Shown: positions 25,442 to 33,460 of the stretch, in pieces
Numbering within the stretch: position 1 is the stretch's first letter
Layout of the letters: each line of letters starts with the position of its first letter
Origin: CAZWVI01 sp964637165
GTDB taxonomy: Bacteria > Planctomycetota > UBA1135
Length of the DNA: 64,000 nt
Direction of reading: 5' to 3'
Assembly: GCA_964637165.1 (NCBI GenBank)
Contig: CAZWVI010000014.1
Span: 9,330-73,329 of the forward strand
Program-made: the position numbers and the translations under genes
Notes under the pieces: model-generated
Seen by the model: only the letters and a program-made list of their open reading frames with translations
Databases searched by the model: none
What the model was told of the DNA's origin: nothing

Positions 25442-26989
25442 TTAAAGAACGGTTGCCGATAGCCCGTTACTGAACAAGCTAGTGGTTGCATCCAAGGCTT
25501 GGAACCACACTGTCATACCTTGTGCTGATGCAGGTACGGTAGTGGTGTAACTGCCCTCGCCATTTGCATCTGCTACAAACGATGGGAAGTTATAAAGCGG
25601 TGGGCTGAGGTCGGCGTTGCCCCAACTAGTTGATGTAGGCCCATTGCCAGTTAGCGAGTAGCCAACGTAAATTAAATCACCAGGGTTAGTGTTGGTGACA
25701 TCAAACTTAGCTGGCCAGCCGGCGAAAAGCGATGGGATTGAAAGAACCGGAGCAGGGGTGATGTGGTTGCGCCACCCTGAAACTACGCTGGCGTTGTCAT
25801 TTAATGACCGCCAGTTTTCTTCGGAGTTGGCATTGCCCATCGAGTAACCGCTGTAAGTAACGTTGGGGTTTGACCAACGATTAATACGCGTACCAGGCGA
25901 GTAAGCCATGATTGTGCGATAGCGATTGTTTGAGGTGCGGAACCCATAGGCGTATGAGTGTGATGCGCTACCGGCGTTGCCGCGGTCATGAGCACTTCCC
26001 ATGTTGTGACCAAATTCGTGGGCAGTTGAGTAATAACCAGTTGCGCAGGTGCGAGACACAACGCTAAAAGCACTTGACTCGAATGAATTTGAAACGCTGG
26101 TCATTAAATATGCGATGCCGCAGTATTGACTACCATTTACAAACATTGAAACTACGTCAGCACCGTATTGGTCGCGTAACGAGTGAACGTTGTCAAGTTT
26201 GCCATCGCTCTTGCCGCGTAGGTTTGAAAGCATGGTGGAGAAACTTGAAGGCTCGCTGTAGCCGGTCATCTCTTCGGTGTGCACTAAGTTGAGACGTTGA
26301 TCGACAAAACTACTGGTGTAACCGTTGTTGGTTTCCGTCATCGCCAAGTTGATCAAGCTATTCATAGAGCTTGCACCGCCTTGGCCATTCTTCGCCGAAG
26401 TGGTGTAAACAATCATGGTGTCCACATCAGGGTTACCGCCGCTGCGTGCAGACCCGCCGTTGCCCTGTGCTGATTGGCCATTATTTTGATGTTTGTGAAG
26501 CGCACCTTGTTGAGTACCGCTGACCGCATGCTTATCCGTAGTACCACAATCCTTGAATTGAAGCTCGTCGACTTCAGTTACCCAGTGGGCGGCGTTGCCA
26601 GCGAATGACACGCGGAACAGGCGGTTGGAAAAGCGAATCGAGCCAGCGACTGCATCTTCAGTTACCGAGAAGAGTGCCGAAGAATCAGCTTCACCCTCAA
26701 CCGCACCATGCCAAACCCAACCGTTTCCGTAGGCTTGTTCGATGTGATTAAAAGATGCAACAACTTCTTCGTCATCGAAAAAGTTAAGTCTTATGGCACC
26801 TTGGTTGTGGGTGCGACTTAGAGTTTCTCGTAGCAACTCAATGTCGATCTCCGTCAAGCGGCGGCGCACCGAAACATCGTCAAGTCCAACGCCAGGCGCG
26901 GCAACTTTTTGCGTTTCAATGAAGAGTGGTGGTATTTCTGCAGGAGCTTGTGGGTTGGCCGCTGCGAGGAGGAGGGTGGCTATTAACAC
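25442..26989 (-). CDS. Secreted M12B-like zinc metalloprotease with C-terminal module
   Basis: About 515 residues. The zinc site HEFGHNMGSAHD starts at about residue 323, matching HExxHxxGxxHD of reprolysin-like metalloproteases. The first ~180 residues fit a propeptide; the protease domain begins near NPDVDTMIVYT. The last ~100 residues are the shared C-terminal module. The start is uncertain: GTG 26989 leaves an uncharged signal peptide. Reading upstream gives IKKIVLIATLLLAAANPQA from an ATA codon, or from ATG 27021 if one A is missing from an A-run. Exported and probably surface-associated. Confidence 0.85.
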   Translation of the reverse strand: MLIATLLLAAANPQAPAEIPPLFIETQKVAAPGVGLDDVSVRRRLTEIDIELLRETLSRTHNQGAIRLNFFDDEEVVASFNHIEQAYGNGWVWHGAVEGEADSSALFSVTEDAVAGSIRFSNRLFRVSFAGNAAHWVTEVDELQFKDCGTTDKHAVSGTQQGALHKHQNNGQSAQGNGGSARSGGNPDVDTMIVYTTSAKNGQGGASSMNSLINLAMTETNNGYTSSFVDQRLNLVHTEEMTGYSEPSSFSTMLSNLRGKSDGKLDNVHSLRDQYGADVVSMFVNGSQYCGIAYLMTSVSNSFESSAFSVVSRTCATGYYSTAHEFGHNMGSAHDRGNAGSASHSYAYGFRTSNNRYRTIMAYSPGTRINRWSNPNVTYSGYSMGNANSEENWRSLNDNASVVSGWRNHITPAPVLSIPSLFAGWPAKFDVTNTNPGDLIYVGYSLTGNGPTSTSWGNADLSPPLYNFPSFVADANGEGSYTTTVPASAQGMTVWFQALDATTSLFSNGLSATVL

Positions 26990-27082
26990 GATTTTTTTTA
27001 TTTATTTTTTTGGACGGTCATTTATTCTAACTCAAAAAACCAATTAATGGTGCTTTTTGGTAGCATAGCAACCGTTTTCTGT

Positions 27083-27088
27083 TGTAAT
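27083..27088 (+). promoter_or_regulatory. Putative -10 element of GAF sensor gene
   Basis: TGTAAT ends 7 nt before the GTG start at 27096. There is no Shine-Dalgarno sequence. Confidence 0.35.
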
Positions 27089-27095
27089 AGAGACC

Positions 27096-28121
27096 GTGGT
27101 AATAAGCACACTGTTCCAGACAATTACACCAGAATTAATTTCTGGTGGCTCGCTGCTATGTTTTATCGTGGTGTTTTTATTCTGGTTGAATACGCGCACC
27201 AAGTCAACTGACCGAAATGCATTTAGCCAAGCTCGCGAAGTATTACTGCAGGAGCGTGAACTCAGGCACACCTTAGAGTACCGATTGAAGGCTTTGGAGA
27301 TGGCTGAATCAATGCTTTCACGGTTTACAAATGTCCCTTTAGAGATGGTCGATGATGAAATTGAGCACGCTTTAGGAGAGTTTGGCGAGTCGGTCGGAGC
27401 CGACCGAGCATATATTTTTAGATTTGGAAATGATGGTTTGATGTCGAACACCCATGAGTGGTGTGCGCAAGGGATAAGTGCCGAAAAAGGCAACTTGCAA
27501 GATTTGCCCATTGATATATTCCCTTGGTGGAATGGGAAAATAAAAGCTGGAGAATATATTTTCATCCCCGATGTGGCGGTTATGCCCGCAGAAGCAAGTG
27601 GTGAGCAAGAAATCCTCCAAGCTCAAGATATTAAGTCCTTGTTGGTGGTGCCGATGATGATGCGCGGCGAGGCTGAGGGCTTCATTGGTTTTGACGCAGT
27701 AAAGGAACACAAATCCTGGCCTGCTGAGGTGGTGCCGAGTTTGCGTACCTTTGGTGAAATCTTTTCAAATGCGATTGATGACAAGCTCGACACTTTGGAA
27801 TTGGCGCGTAGCCGCGAGGACCTTTCAGCGGTCATCGAGGAAGCACCATTGGCATTTTTATTGGTCGATGCTAATTCACAAGTGGTGGATGGAAGCGGGC
27901 AAAAATTAATTGGCTTGCCAGAACAACCAGGAAAGTCGCTTTCAGAGCTATTTCCAAAAGCACCAGAATTGTTGGAGGCCTACCAAAAAGCTGCCCATGG
28001 ATGCTCTTCAAAAGCGGAGATAAGTGTTCGTAAGATGCCTGTCCGAGTGGATTTACGCCCTTTGGCTGGGGCTGGTATTGAGAGTGGGTGGGTCATCGTA
28101 GAATTCCACGGAATCAGATAA
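27096..28121 (+). CDS. Membrane-anchored GAF (and PAS-like) sensor protein
   Basis: 341 residues from a GTG start. One N-terminal membrane segment (residues ~17-32), a short coiled region (~45-75), a GAF domain (~85-230; GADRAYIFRF, SLLVVPMMMRGEAEGFIGFD) and a C-terminal PAS-like part (~245-340; EEAPLAFLLVDANSQVVDGSG). No histidine kinase, GGDEF or other output domain follows, so it is either a stand-alone sensor or signals through a partner. It stands alone, 46 bp before the selenoprotein candidate. Confidence 0.75.
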   Translation: MVISTLFQTITPELISGGSLLCFIVVFLFWLNTRTKSTDRNAFSQAREVLLQERELRHTLEYRLKALEMAESMLSRFTNVPLEMVDDEIEHALGEFGESVGADRAYIFRFGNDGLMSNTHEWCAQGISAEKGNLQDLPIDIFPWWNGKIKAGEYIFIPDVAVMPAEASGEQEILQAQDIKSLLVVPMMMRGEAEGFIGFDAVKEHKSWPAEVVPSLRTFGEIFSNAIDDKLDTLELARSREDLSAVIEEAPLAFLLVDANSQVVDGSGQKLIGLPEQPGKSLSELFPKAPELLEAYQKAAHGCSSKAEISVRKMPVRVDLRPLAGAGIESGWVIVEFHGIR

Positions 28122-28132
28122 TCTAATTTTTT

Positions 28133-28161
28133 TGCCATCATTTGGCACATATATCCATAAT
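28133..28161 (+). promoter_or_regulatory. Promoter of TlpA-like selenoprotein gene
   Basis: TTGCCA (28133-28138), a 17-nt spacer and CATAAT (28156-28161). The -10 element ends 6 nt before the ATG at 28168, so the mRNA would start at the start codon (leaderless). No Shine-Dalgarno sequence is present. Confidence 0.5.
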
Positions 28162-28167
28162 AGTAGT

Positions 28168-29154
28168 ATGCGATTTAGCCTCCCAACAGTTGCCGCCATC
28201 ATTTGTGCAGCAAGTCCGGTCGTGGCCCAGGTTCAACCTGGCGATGTCATTGACTACGAATTTCAATCGGTGCCATTTAATAGTCTTGGTGTGAACAACA
28301 TCAGTGACTTTCGCGGAAAGCCGGTCTTTGTAGAATTCTGGGGGACGCGCTGAGGCGGTTGTAGGTCATCCGTGCCGATGGCCATGAAAATGCAAGAAGA
28401 ATACGGTTCAGACTTGCAAGTTATTTTTGTCGAAGTTCAAGGTGCTGACCGCGAATCATTGGTTAGCGCAATGATTGAACGTAAATGGATGGGCGGATCT
28501 TCAATTTGGACTACTGAGCGAGTGTTAAGCACTGGCATGAATGGCATTCCAAACTACGCACTCCTCGATGGTGATGGAGCCGTTGTAATGACCGGTTTCT
28601 CCAACCGCGACGCCAAAAAAGCTGAAGAAGCAATTGCAGGTATGGTCAAGCAGCGCCGCAAGGGCCGCAAAGATTTGCCATCTGAAATTGCCAAAGTTGA
28701 AGTTATGTTAAATAAGGGTGAATACACCAAGGCTTTAAAAGAAATTGACAAGCTTTTGGCAAAGCCTGGCAGTAAAAATACTGAAGGGATTTTGGCCGGT
28801 GCAAATTCGATGAAGCAACGTGCCGAAAGTGAAATCGCAGCTTCCTTTAAGCGCTTTGATTGGATGTTAGCTAATGGCTATCCAATTTTGGCTGAGGAGT
28901 TGCACAAGGAATTGTCAAAGGAGTTTGCACGTAATGAAACCTACGCTGCTGACTTAACTGACCTTGCTGAAATAATGAAATCTGATGAGACCAAAGCCGA
29001 ACTGGTTGCAGCGAAGTCATTTAATAAAATCCGCAAGGCAATCTCTGAGGATGGAGCCGATGACAAGACTCGTAAGAAGTTACTTAAGGTCGTTGAAAAA
29101 AATATCGGTACTAAGGTTGCCGATCGCGCCAGCTTTCTTGCAGGTTTAATGTAG
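28168..29154 (+). CDS. TlpA/thioredoxin-like selenoprotein candidate (in-frame UGA = Sec62)
   Basis: 328 residues if the UGA at 28351-28353 is read as selenocysteine. Residues 1-21 are a signal peptide ending in VVAQ. The thioredoxin-like domain (~25-145) reads PVFVEFWGTR-U62-GGC65-RSSVP, exactly where TlpA/ResA proteins have the redox CxxC. Its later IWTTERVLSTGMNGIPNYALLDGDG includes the cis-Pro loop. Residues ~150-328 are a charged helical tail. The reading frame is continuous either side of the UGA with no other lesion. A SECIS-like hairpin follows at 28364-28383. Expected role: periplasmic thiol-disulfide or peroxide chemistry (inference). Confidence 0.85.
28364..28383 (+). promoter_or_regulatory. 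Bacterial SECIS-like hairpin, first selenoprotein candidate
   Basis: Arms GGTCATC (28364-28370) and GATGGCC (28377-28383) give a 7-bp stem with one G-U pair. The apical loop is CGUGCC with G at loop position 2 followed by U. There are 18 nt between the UGA and that G, within the range known for bacterial SECIS elements. Confidence 0.7.
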
Positions 29155-29172
29155 AGAGAAAACCCTCTAGTC

Positions 29173-29205
29173 AAATAGCCGTCCATAATGGGCGGCTATT
29201 TTTTT
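29173..29205. terminator. Intrinsic terminator between convergent genes
   Basis: AAATAGCCG pairs with CGGCTATTT (29193-29201), with CC/GG pairs inside, followed by a T-run on the plus strand. It terminates the TlpA-like selenoprotein gene and overlaps the stop of the convergent gene. Confidence 0.85.
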
Positions 29206-30440
29206 GGATAGTTTTTCAATACCCACTTGTGCCAATCGGCATCAAGCTCACCCCAAGTTATTCCATAAACGTCTTGGAAAACTTCCTCTTGGCGTGCCAA
29301 AACTTCATCGGGAGTTGGCAAGCGGTTAAGTGGCACATTTGGGATACGCCCATTTACTCCGGATACAAATTCACCAAAGGCGGTGCGGTCATACTGAATT
29401 AAATAATCAACCAAGGCCCACACCGCGAGGTGGTTGGTGAATTTAAGTTTGTTATAGGCCATCCAGTTAACAATCGATTCCGATGACGGAATGATTTCGT
29501 TCTTTACGCGCTTGTAAACCTTCGGCGCCCAGTTCCAGTCTTTTCGCAAGCCGGCGCTGGTTTCTTCGACAAAGCTGTAGTTGTTGTAGCGCGGGTCAAT
29601 GCCGCGCGCATACCAATGAGATATACCTTCGGCAATCCATACCGGCAGGGCGTAGTTGTAATGTTTGTAAGCGTCGACGAGATTGTGCATCACGTTGAAG
29701 GTGACATGAGTTTGGAGTCGAGTGTCGTCACTAAACCAACCTTCAGCCGCTTCTGATGAGGTAATAAACAACATCATGTCGTTGCCCTGAAAGGTGAATC
29801 GCTGTGGCTGAGAATTGTTGATTCCACAGAAACGTCCTAGATAGCGTCCCATTCCGCTTTTCCGGCCAAGTAGCAATACGCCAAATTTTGAGCGATGTCC
29901 AAGGTAAGGGCCTTCACCCATGTATTCACCGCGCACTTTTAAGCCGGGTGAGCGGGGGAATGAATCGTCGGCGACTTGCAGCAACTCACTAAGTTCCGCG
30001 TACATTTTTTCCAATCGCTGGGCGTAAAGGTGCAAGCGTAGCCACGGGTCGATGACTTTGATTTTTTTATATTTAATTGATGGTAATAGTTTAGATAGCT
30101 CTTTTAGTTCGTCACGCAGCTTGTCACGTTGTTTGTGGTCACCGCGTGGGATTTTATAGCTGTCTAATGTCGAACCTATTTTGAAGTGTGCGGTTTCGAT
30201 CCATAGCACTTCAATTCCACCCAGAACTTCTTTTACCTTGCTCGTCCCATGCTTGTCGCCAAAATCAAATGGCGCGTAGGAAACAATGCCCGCCGCTTCT
30301 CTGGCAACAGGATCATCAATTGTATATGGGTCTTTTATTTCCTTGTCTTCGTAGGCACCGCCATTGTCTTGGGCAAAAAGCGGCGCGGCAGTGAGAACCA
30401 GAAGGGTGCTCACTGCCGCGCGAATGAAGTTCGAAAACAA
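29196..30440 (-). CDS. Secreted gluzincin (peptidase MA)-like protein with degenerate active site
   Basis: 414 residues from a TTG start; the signal peptide MFSNFIRAAVSTLLVLTAAPLFAQ is good. The C-terminal half looks like the peptidase MA group often found in planctomycetes: a helix at the HExxH position followed by WIAEGISHWYA. The expected HExxH reads NVMHNLVD here, so both the catalytic Glu and the first His spacing are lost. It is probably not an active peptidase. It follows the second selenoprotein candidate by 11 nt in the same direction, suggesting one transcript and a shared periplasmic role. Confidence 0.6.
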   Translation of the reverse strand: MFSNFIRAAVSTLLVLTAAPLFAQDNGGAYEDKEIKDPYTIDDPVAREAAGIVSYAPFDFGDKHGTSKVKEVLGGIEVLWIETAHFKIGSTLDSYKIPRGDHKQRDKLRDELKELSKLLPSIKYKKIKVIDPWLRLHLYAQRLEKMYAELSELLQVADDSFPRSPGLKVRGEYMGEGPYLGHRSKFGVLLLGRKSGMGRYLGRFCGINNSQPQRFTFQGNDMMLFITSSEAAEGWFSDDTRLQTHVTFNVMHNLVDAYKHYNYALPVWIAEGISHWYARGIDPRYNNYSFVEETSAGLRKDWNWAPKVYKRVKNEIIPSSESIVNWMAYNKLKFTNHLAVWALVDYLIQYDRTAFGEFVSGVNGRIPNVPLNRLPTPDEVLARQEEVFQDVYGITWGELDADWHKWVLKNYPKK

Positions 30441-30451
30441 AGACCTAACGA

Positions 30452-31471
30452 TTACAAGCTAGCAGTTGCTTCGGCATCTTCAGCTTTCTTCGCAGTTGCT
30501 TTGCGAATTAAACCAAGATCTGAAACTTTGGCCTCTTTGGTTTTTGCGGCTTCCTTGTCCTTGCGAATTTTAGCTAGTTGCTTGCGAATCTTGGCAGCTT
30601 TGCGTGACTTAGGACCATCTTTTTCAAGAGCGGCCTCAAGTTGTTCCACGCGCCAGTCTTCCATGCCATCAAGCGTATCGTATTCAACCATCAGCTTAAG
30701 AATGTTGCGTACGGCTTTCTTAGAGCTCTTCTTGTACTCAATCTTAAGAACGTCTTCCATTGCATCCCAAAGCTCACTGCGTGACTGTTCGCCATCAAGT
30801 GAGATTAGGTTGCTACCATCGGGGCTGCACACAAAAAGGTGTGGAGGCTTTTTGTCAGGGAACAACGCGGCGAATGGGTGGTCTTCCTCGGTAACGTCAG
30901 TTGGAAGCTTTACGCAGTTAAACCAACGCGCCATCAACAAAGTTTTTTCGTTGTCTTCGCTGCGGTTAAGCAAGGCGTAGTCAGTTCCATTGCAGGAAAG
31001 GCATTCGCGCAAAATCAACATTGGCCGCAAGTCGTCGCCGGCGATCCAATCAAAAGATTCTTCACGCGGTAATGCTTTGCGTACGGCTTGGGCAACAGTT
31101 TCACTGGTGCTGTTTTCAATTGCTAATTCAGCTTCTGAAACGTAAACCGGATAGTTCCAATTCATGTTTAGAATTGACTTCGAGGTGCGTTGGCGTTCGA
31201 TGCGGATTGGTGCACCACCGGCTGCAGCACCGCCGCCGCCAGGAGTGGTTGGACCACCAGCTGCCGGACCGGCCGGACCAACTGGAGTTGCGGGTGATGA
31301 TGGTGAGCTAGGAGCCGATGGGGCTGGGCCCATTGAATCTCCAGGTCCTGAATATCCTGAGCCCCCACGGGAGCCTCCAGATGGACATCATTGCGCAGCG
31401 GCCGACGCCGGAGCGGCAAAGAATGCCGCGGCGAAAGCCACGAAGGTGGTGGTTATGAGGAACTTCTTCAT
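30452..31471 (-). CDS. Exported thioredoxin-like selenoprotein candidate with N-terminal Sec-Cys (in-frame UGA = Sec28)
   Basis: 339 residues if the UGA at 31388-31390 is read. Residues 1-24 form a textbook signal peptide (MKKFLITTTF...APASA), then AAQ-U28-C29-PSGG. A flexible Gly/Ser/Pro/Ala linker (~31-88) leads to a thioredoxin-like domain (~140-250) with CLSC at 157-160 and PPHLFVCSPDG in the cis-Pro position. A Lys-rich helical tail follows. Without UGA decoding the first start is ATG 31333, which would lose the export signal although the rest looks exported. A SECIS-like hairpin follows the UGA by 19 nt. Function inferred only: Sec-Cys pair on a mobile arm acting on periplasmic thiols. 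Confidence 0.8.
31361..31374 (-). promoter_or_regulatory. Bacterial SECIS-like hairpin, second selenoprotein candidate
   Basis: On the minus strand GCTCC (31374-31370) pairs with GGGGC (31365-31361), one G-U pair, around the loop CGUG. Further pairs below the bulged G75 extend the stem (AG with CT). There are 19 nt between the UGA and the loop G, nearly the same as in the first candidate. Confidence 0.65.
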
Positions 31472-31478
31472 ACTCTTG

Positions 31479-31506
31479 ATAGTAAGTGAATCTGCGTGGT
31501 TATGCT
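31479..31506. promoter_or_regulatory. Divergent promoter pair, selenoprotein 2 and ArsC-like gene
   Basis: Minus strand: TACTAT (31484-31479) ends 7 nt before ATG 31471. Plus strand: TATGCT (31501-31506) ends 6 nt before ATG 31513. Both spacings suggest leaderless transcripts. Only 41 bp separate the two start codons, so the two genes may be co-regulated. Confidence 0.4.
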
Positions 31507-31512
31507 ATTAAA

Positions 31513-31884
31513 ATGAAAGATGTCAGCGTGTGGTTTAACGAAAAGTGCTCCAAATGCCGTAAATTGCAAGAATTACTCCAATTAAAGGGGGTAAATGTCG
31601 ATTATCGCGAGTATTTGGAGGATGCCCCAACGGTGGCAGAAATCGAATATTTGGCCTCAATGTACCAAGGTCCGTTGGTGGAATTGTTGCGGTCCAAGGA
31701 GCAGATTTTTGCCGATTTAAAGCTAGCTGAAGCCGCTGAGCAGGAATTGGTGGAGGCTTTGGTTAAGCACCCACACCTATTGAACCGTCCAATATTGGTT
31801 TGTGGAAATCAGGCGATAGTCGCGCGTCCACCCGAGCTTGGAATCGAATTTTTGGATTCGCTGAAAAGTGACCCAACGGATTAG
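31513..31884 (+). CDS. ArsC/Spx-family thioredoxin-fold protein
   Basis: About 123 residues from ATG 31513. N-terminal VWFNEKCSKCRKLQELL carries CxxC at the glutaredoxin/ArsC active site; DYREYLEDAPT and LLNRPILVCGNQAIVARPPE are the ArsC/YffB C-terminal pattern. Glutaredoxin-dependent arsenate reductases use the first Cys. A general thiol-redox role is equally possible because no ars operon is near. It is divergent from the Sec-Cys protein and overlaps glpK by 4 nt at the 3' ends. Confidence 0.82.
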   Translation: MKDVSVWFNEKCSKCRKLQELLQLKGVNVDYREYLEDAPTVAEIEYLASMYQGPLVELLRSKEQIFADLKLAEAAEQELVEALVKHPHLLNRPILVCGNQAIVARPPELGIEFLDSLKSDPTD

Positions 31885-33365
31885 GTCAATGTCCGATTGA
31901 CTGCTGTACGCCAACCTGCGTAGCGTTCAGCCCGTTCTGCGTCGTCCATTTTTGGTTCGAAGCGGGCATCTAATTGCCATTGCTCGGCCAGTTCTTGCTC
32001 TGACTCCCAAAAGCCCACCTGAAGTCCGGCCATCGCCGCTGCTCCCAGGGCAGTTGTTTCGGTAATCGCTGGGCGTTCGACCGGAATATCCAAAATGTCG
32101 GCCAGGAATTGCATCGCCCAACTGTTGGCGACCATGCCGCCGTCGACGCGTAGGGCCGCTGGTCGTTCCGCGCCGTCGGCAATCATCGCTTCTAAAAGGT
32201 CACGAGTTTGAAAGCACACCGCTTCCAATCCGGCCCGAGCAATATCGGCGCGTTTGGTGTCGCGAGTGATCCCAGTAATCGAGGCGCGCGCATGTGGATC
32301 CCACCACGGTGCGCCCAATCCGGTAAATGCTGGGACCAGGTAGACCCGATGTTCGGGATCAGTTTCTTGGGCTAGGCTTTCAGAGTCGGCGGCATTTGGA
32401 AAAAGCTCCAAACCATCGCGCAGCCATTGCATGGTAGAGCCGGCAGAAAACGCCGCACCTTCTATTGCATAAGAAACTTCCTCGCCGATTTGCCAAGCAA
32501 TCGTGGTCAGCATGCGATTGGCCGAAGGTAAAGCCTCGGAGCCAGTGTTTATTAAAACGAAATTTCCAGTTCCATAAGTAGATTTCAACATACCTGGGGC
32601 AAAACAGCACTGACCAAAAGTGGCCGACTGCTGATCGCCTATCATGCCGCTAATTGGGACTTCAACGCCAAAGTGATCTGCTTGGCATTTGCCAAAGTCG
32701 AATGCGGTGGGCAGCACTTCGGGCAGAATCGCCATTGGAATATTGCCAAAGAGTCTTAGCAATTCTTCATCCCAAGTGCATTCGTGAATGTTGAAGAGCA
32801 TTGTTCGTGAAGCATTGCTGATGTCGGTGGCGTGAAGTGCACCACCAGTTAGCCGCCACAATAAGAAGCACTCGATAGTGCCGGCACAAATTTCACCAGC
32901 TTCAGCTTTTTGCCGCACATCGTCAACCTCGTCAAGCAACCAAGCGAGTTTGCTTGCTGAAAAGTAGGGGTCTAAAAGTAGGCCTGTTTTGGCGGTGACT
33001 AATTTTTCGAGCCCTTGCTCACGCATTTTTGCACAGGCATCTGCAGTGCGGCGATCCTGCCAAACCAGGGCGTTGTGTAGAACCTCGCCACTTTTTCGAT
33101 CCCACAAAACAACCGTCTCACGTTGATTGGTAATTCCAATACTGGCCAGTTGGTCGGCTTCAATTCCTGCATTTGAGATAGCTTCTCGACACATGGCCAA
33201 GGTGTCGCTCCAAATCAATTCCGGGTCATGTTCGACCCACCCTTGTTTGGGGAAAATTTGCGCAAGTTCCTTTTGGGCAATACTCACTGGAGTGCCCGCA
33301 TGATTGAAAATGATAGCGCGAGAACTGGTGGTGCCTTGGTCAATGGCGAGGAGGAATTGTTCCAT
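31881..33365 (-). CDS. glpK: Glycerol kinase
   Basis: 494 residues, normal length. FGGY-family motifs: LAIDQGTTSSRAIIF, KQGWVEHDP, ITNQRETVVLWD, QDRRT, GMIGDQQSATFGQ, TYGTGNFVLINTG and ALRVDGGMVANSW. It phosphorylates glycerol to glycerol-3-phosphate. GlpD (41979) and a glycerophosphodiesterase (41336) elsewhere in the window complete a catabolic route. Confidence 0.97.
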   Translation of the reverse strand: MEQFLLAIDQGTTSSRAIIFNHAGTPVSIAQKELAQIFPKQGWVEHDPELIWSDTLAMCREAISNAGIEADQLASIGITNQRETVVLWDRKSGEVLHNALVWQDRRTADACAKMREQGLEKLVTAKTGLLLDPYFSASKLAWLLDEVDDVRQKAEAGEICAGTIECFLLWRLTGGALHATDISNASRTMLFNIHECTWDEELLRLFGNIPMAILPEVLPTAFDFGKCQADHFGVEVPISGMIGDQQSATFGQCCFAPGMLKSTYGTGNFVLINTGSEALPSANRMLTTIAWQIGEEVSYAIEGAAFSAGSTMQWLRDGLELFPNAADSESLAQETDPEHRVYLVPAFTGLGAPWWDPHARASITGITRDTKRADIARAGLEAVCFQTRDLLEAMIADGAERPAALRVDGGMVANSWAMQFLADILDIPVERPAITETTALGAAAMAGLQVGFWESEQELAEQWQLDARFEPKMDDAERAERYAGWRTAVNRTLT

Positions 33366-33447
33366 TTTGAGAATCCTAACATCGAGTCAAATAAATCCGG
33401 CGGTAAGCTGTTGTTTAGCATTCAATAAAAAAGGCGGCGGGTTGCCG

Positions 33448-33453
33448 TATCCT
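33448..33453 (+). promoter_or_regulatory. Putative -10 element of sulfatase-like/TPR gene 1
   Basis: TATCCT ends 7 nt before ATG 33461, with no Shine-Dalgarno sequence. Confidence 0.35.
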
Positions 33454-33460
33454 AATAGTT

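Noticed and set aside
28351..28353. UGA as a premature stop or pseudogene in the TlpA-like gene
   Set aside because: It falls exactly on the redox Cys position, the frame is intact on both sides and a SECIS-like hairpin follows at the right distance. A plain nonsense mutation would rarely meet all three conditions.
28359..28367. UUGUAGGUC after the first UGA as the SECIS apical loop (as in E. coli fdhF)
   Set aside because: The GU would lie only 11 nt after the UGA, too near for known bacterial SECIS spacing. The 28364-28383 hairpin, with its loop at 18 nt, fits better.
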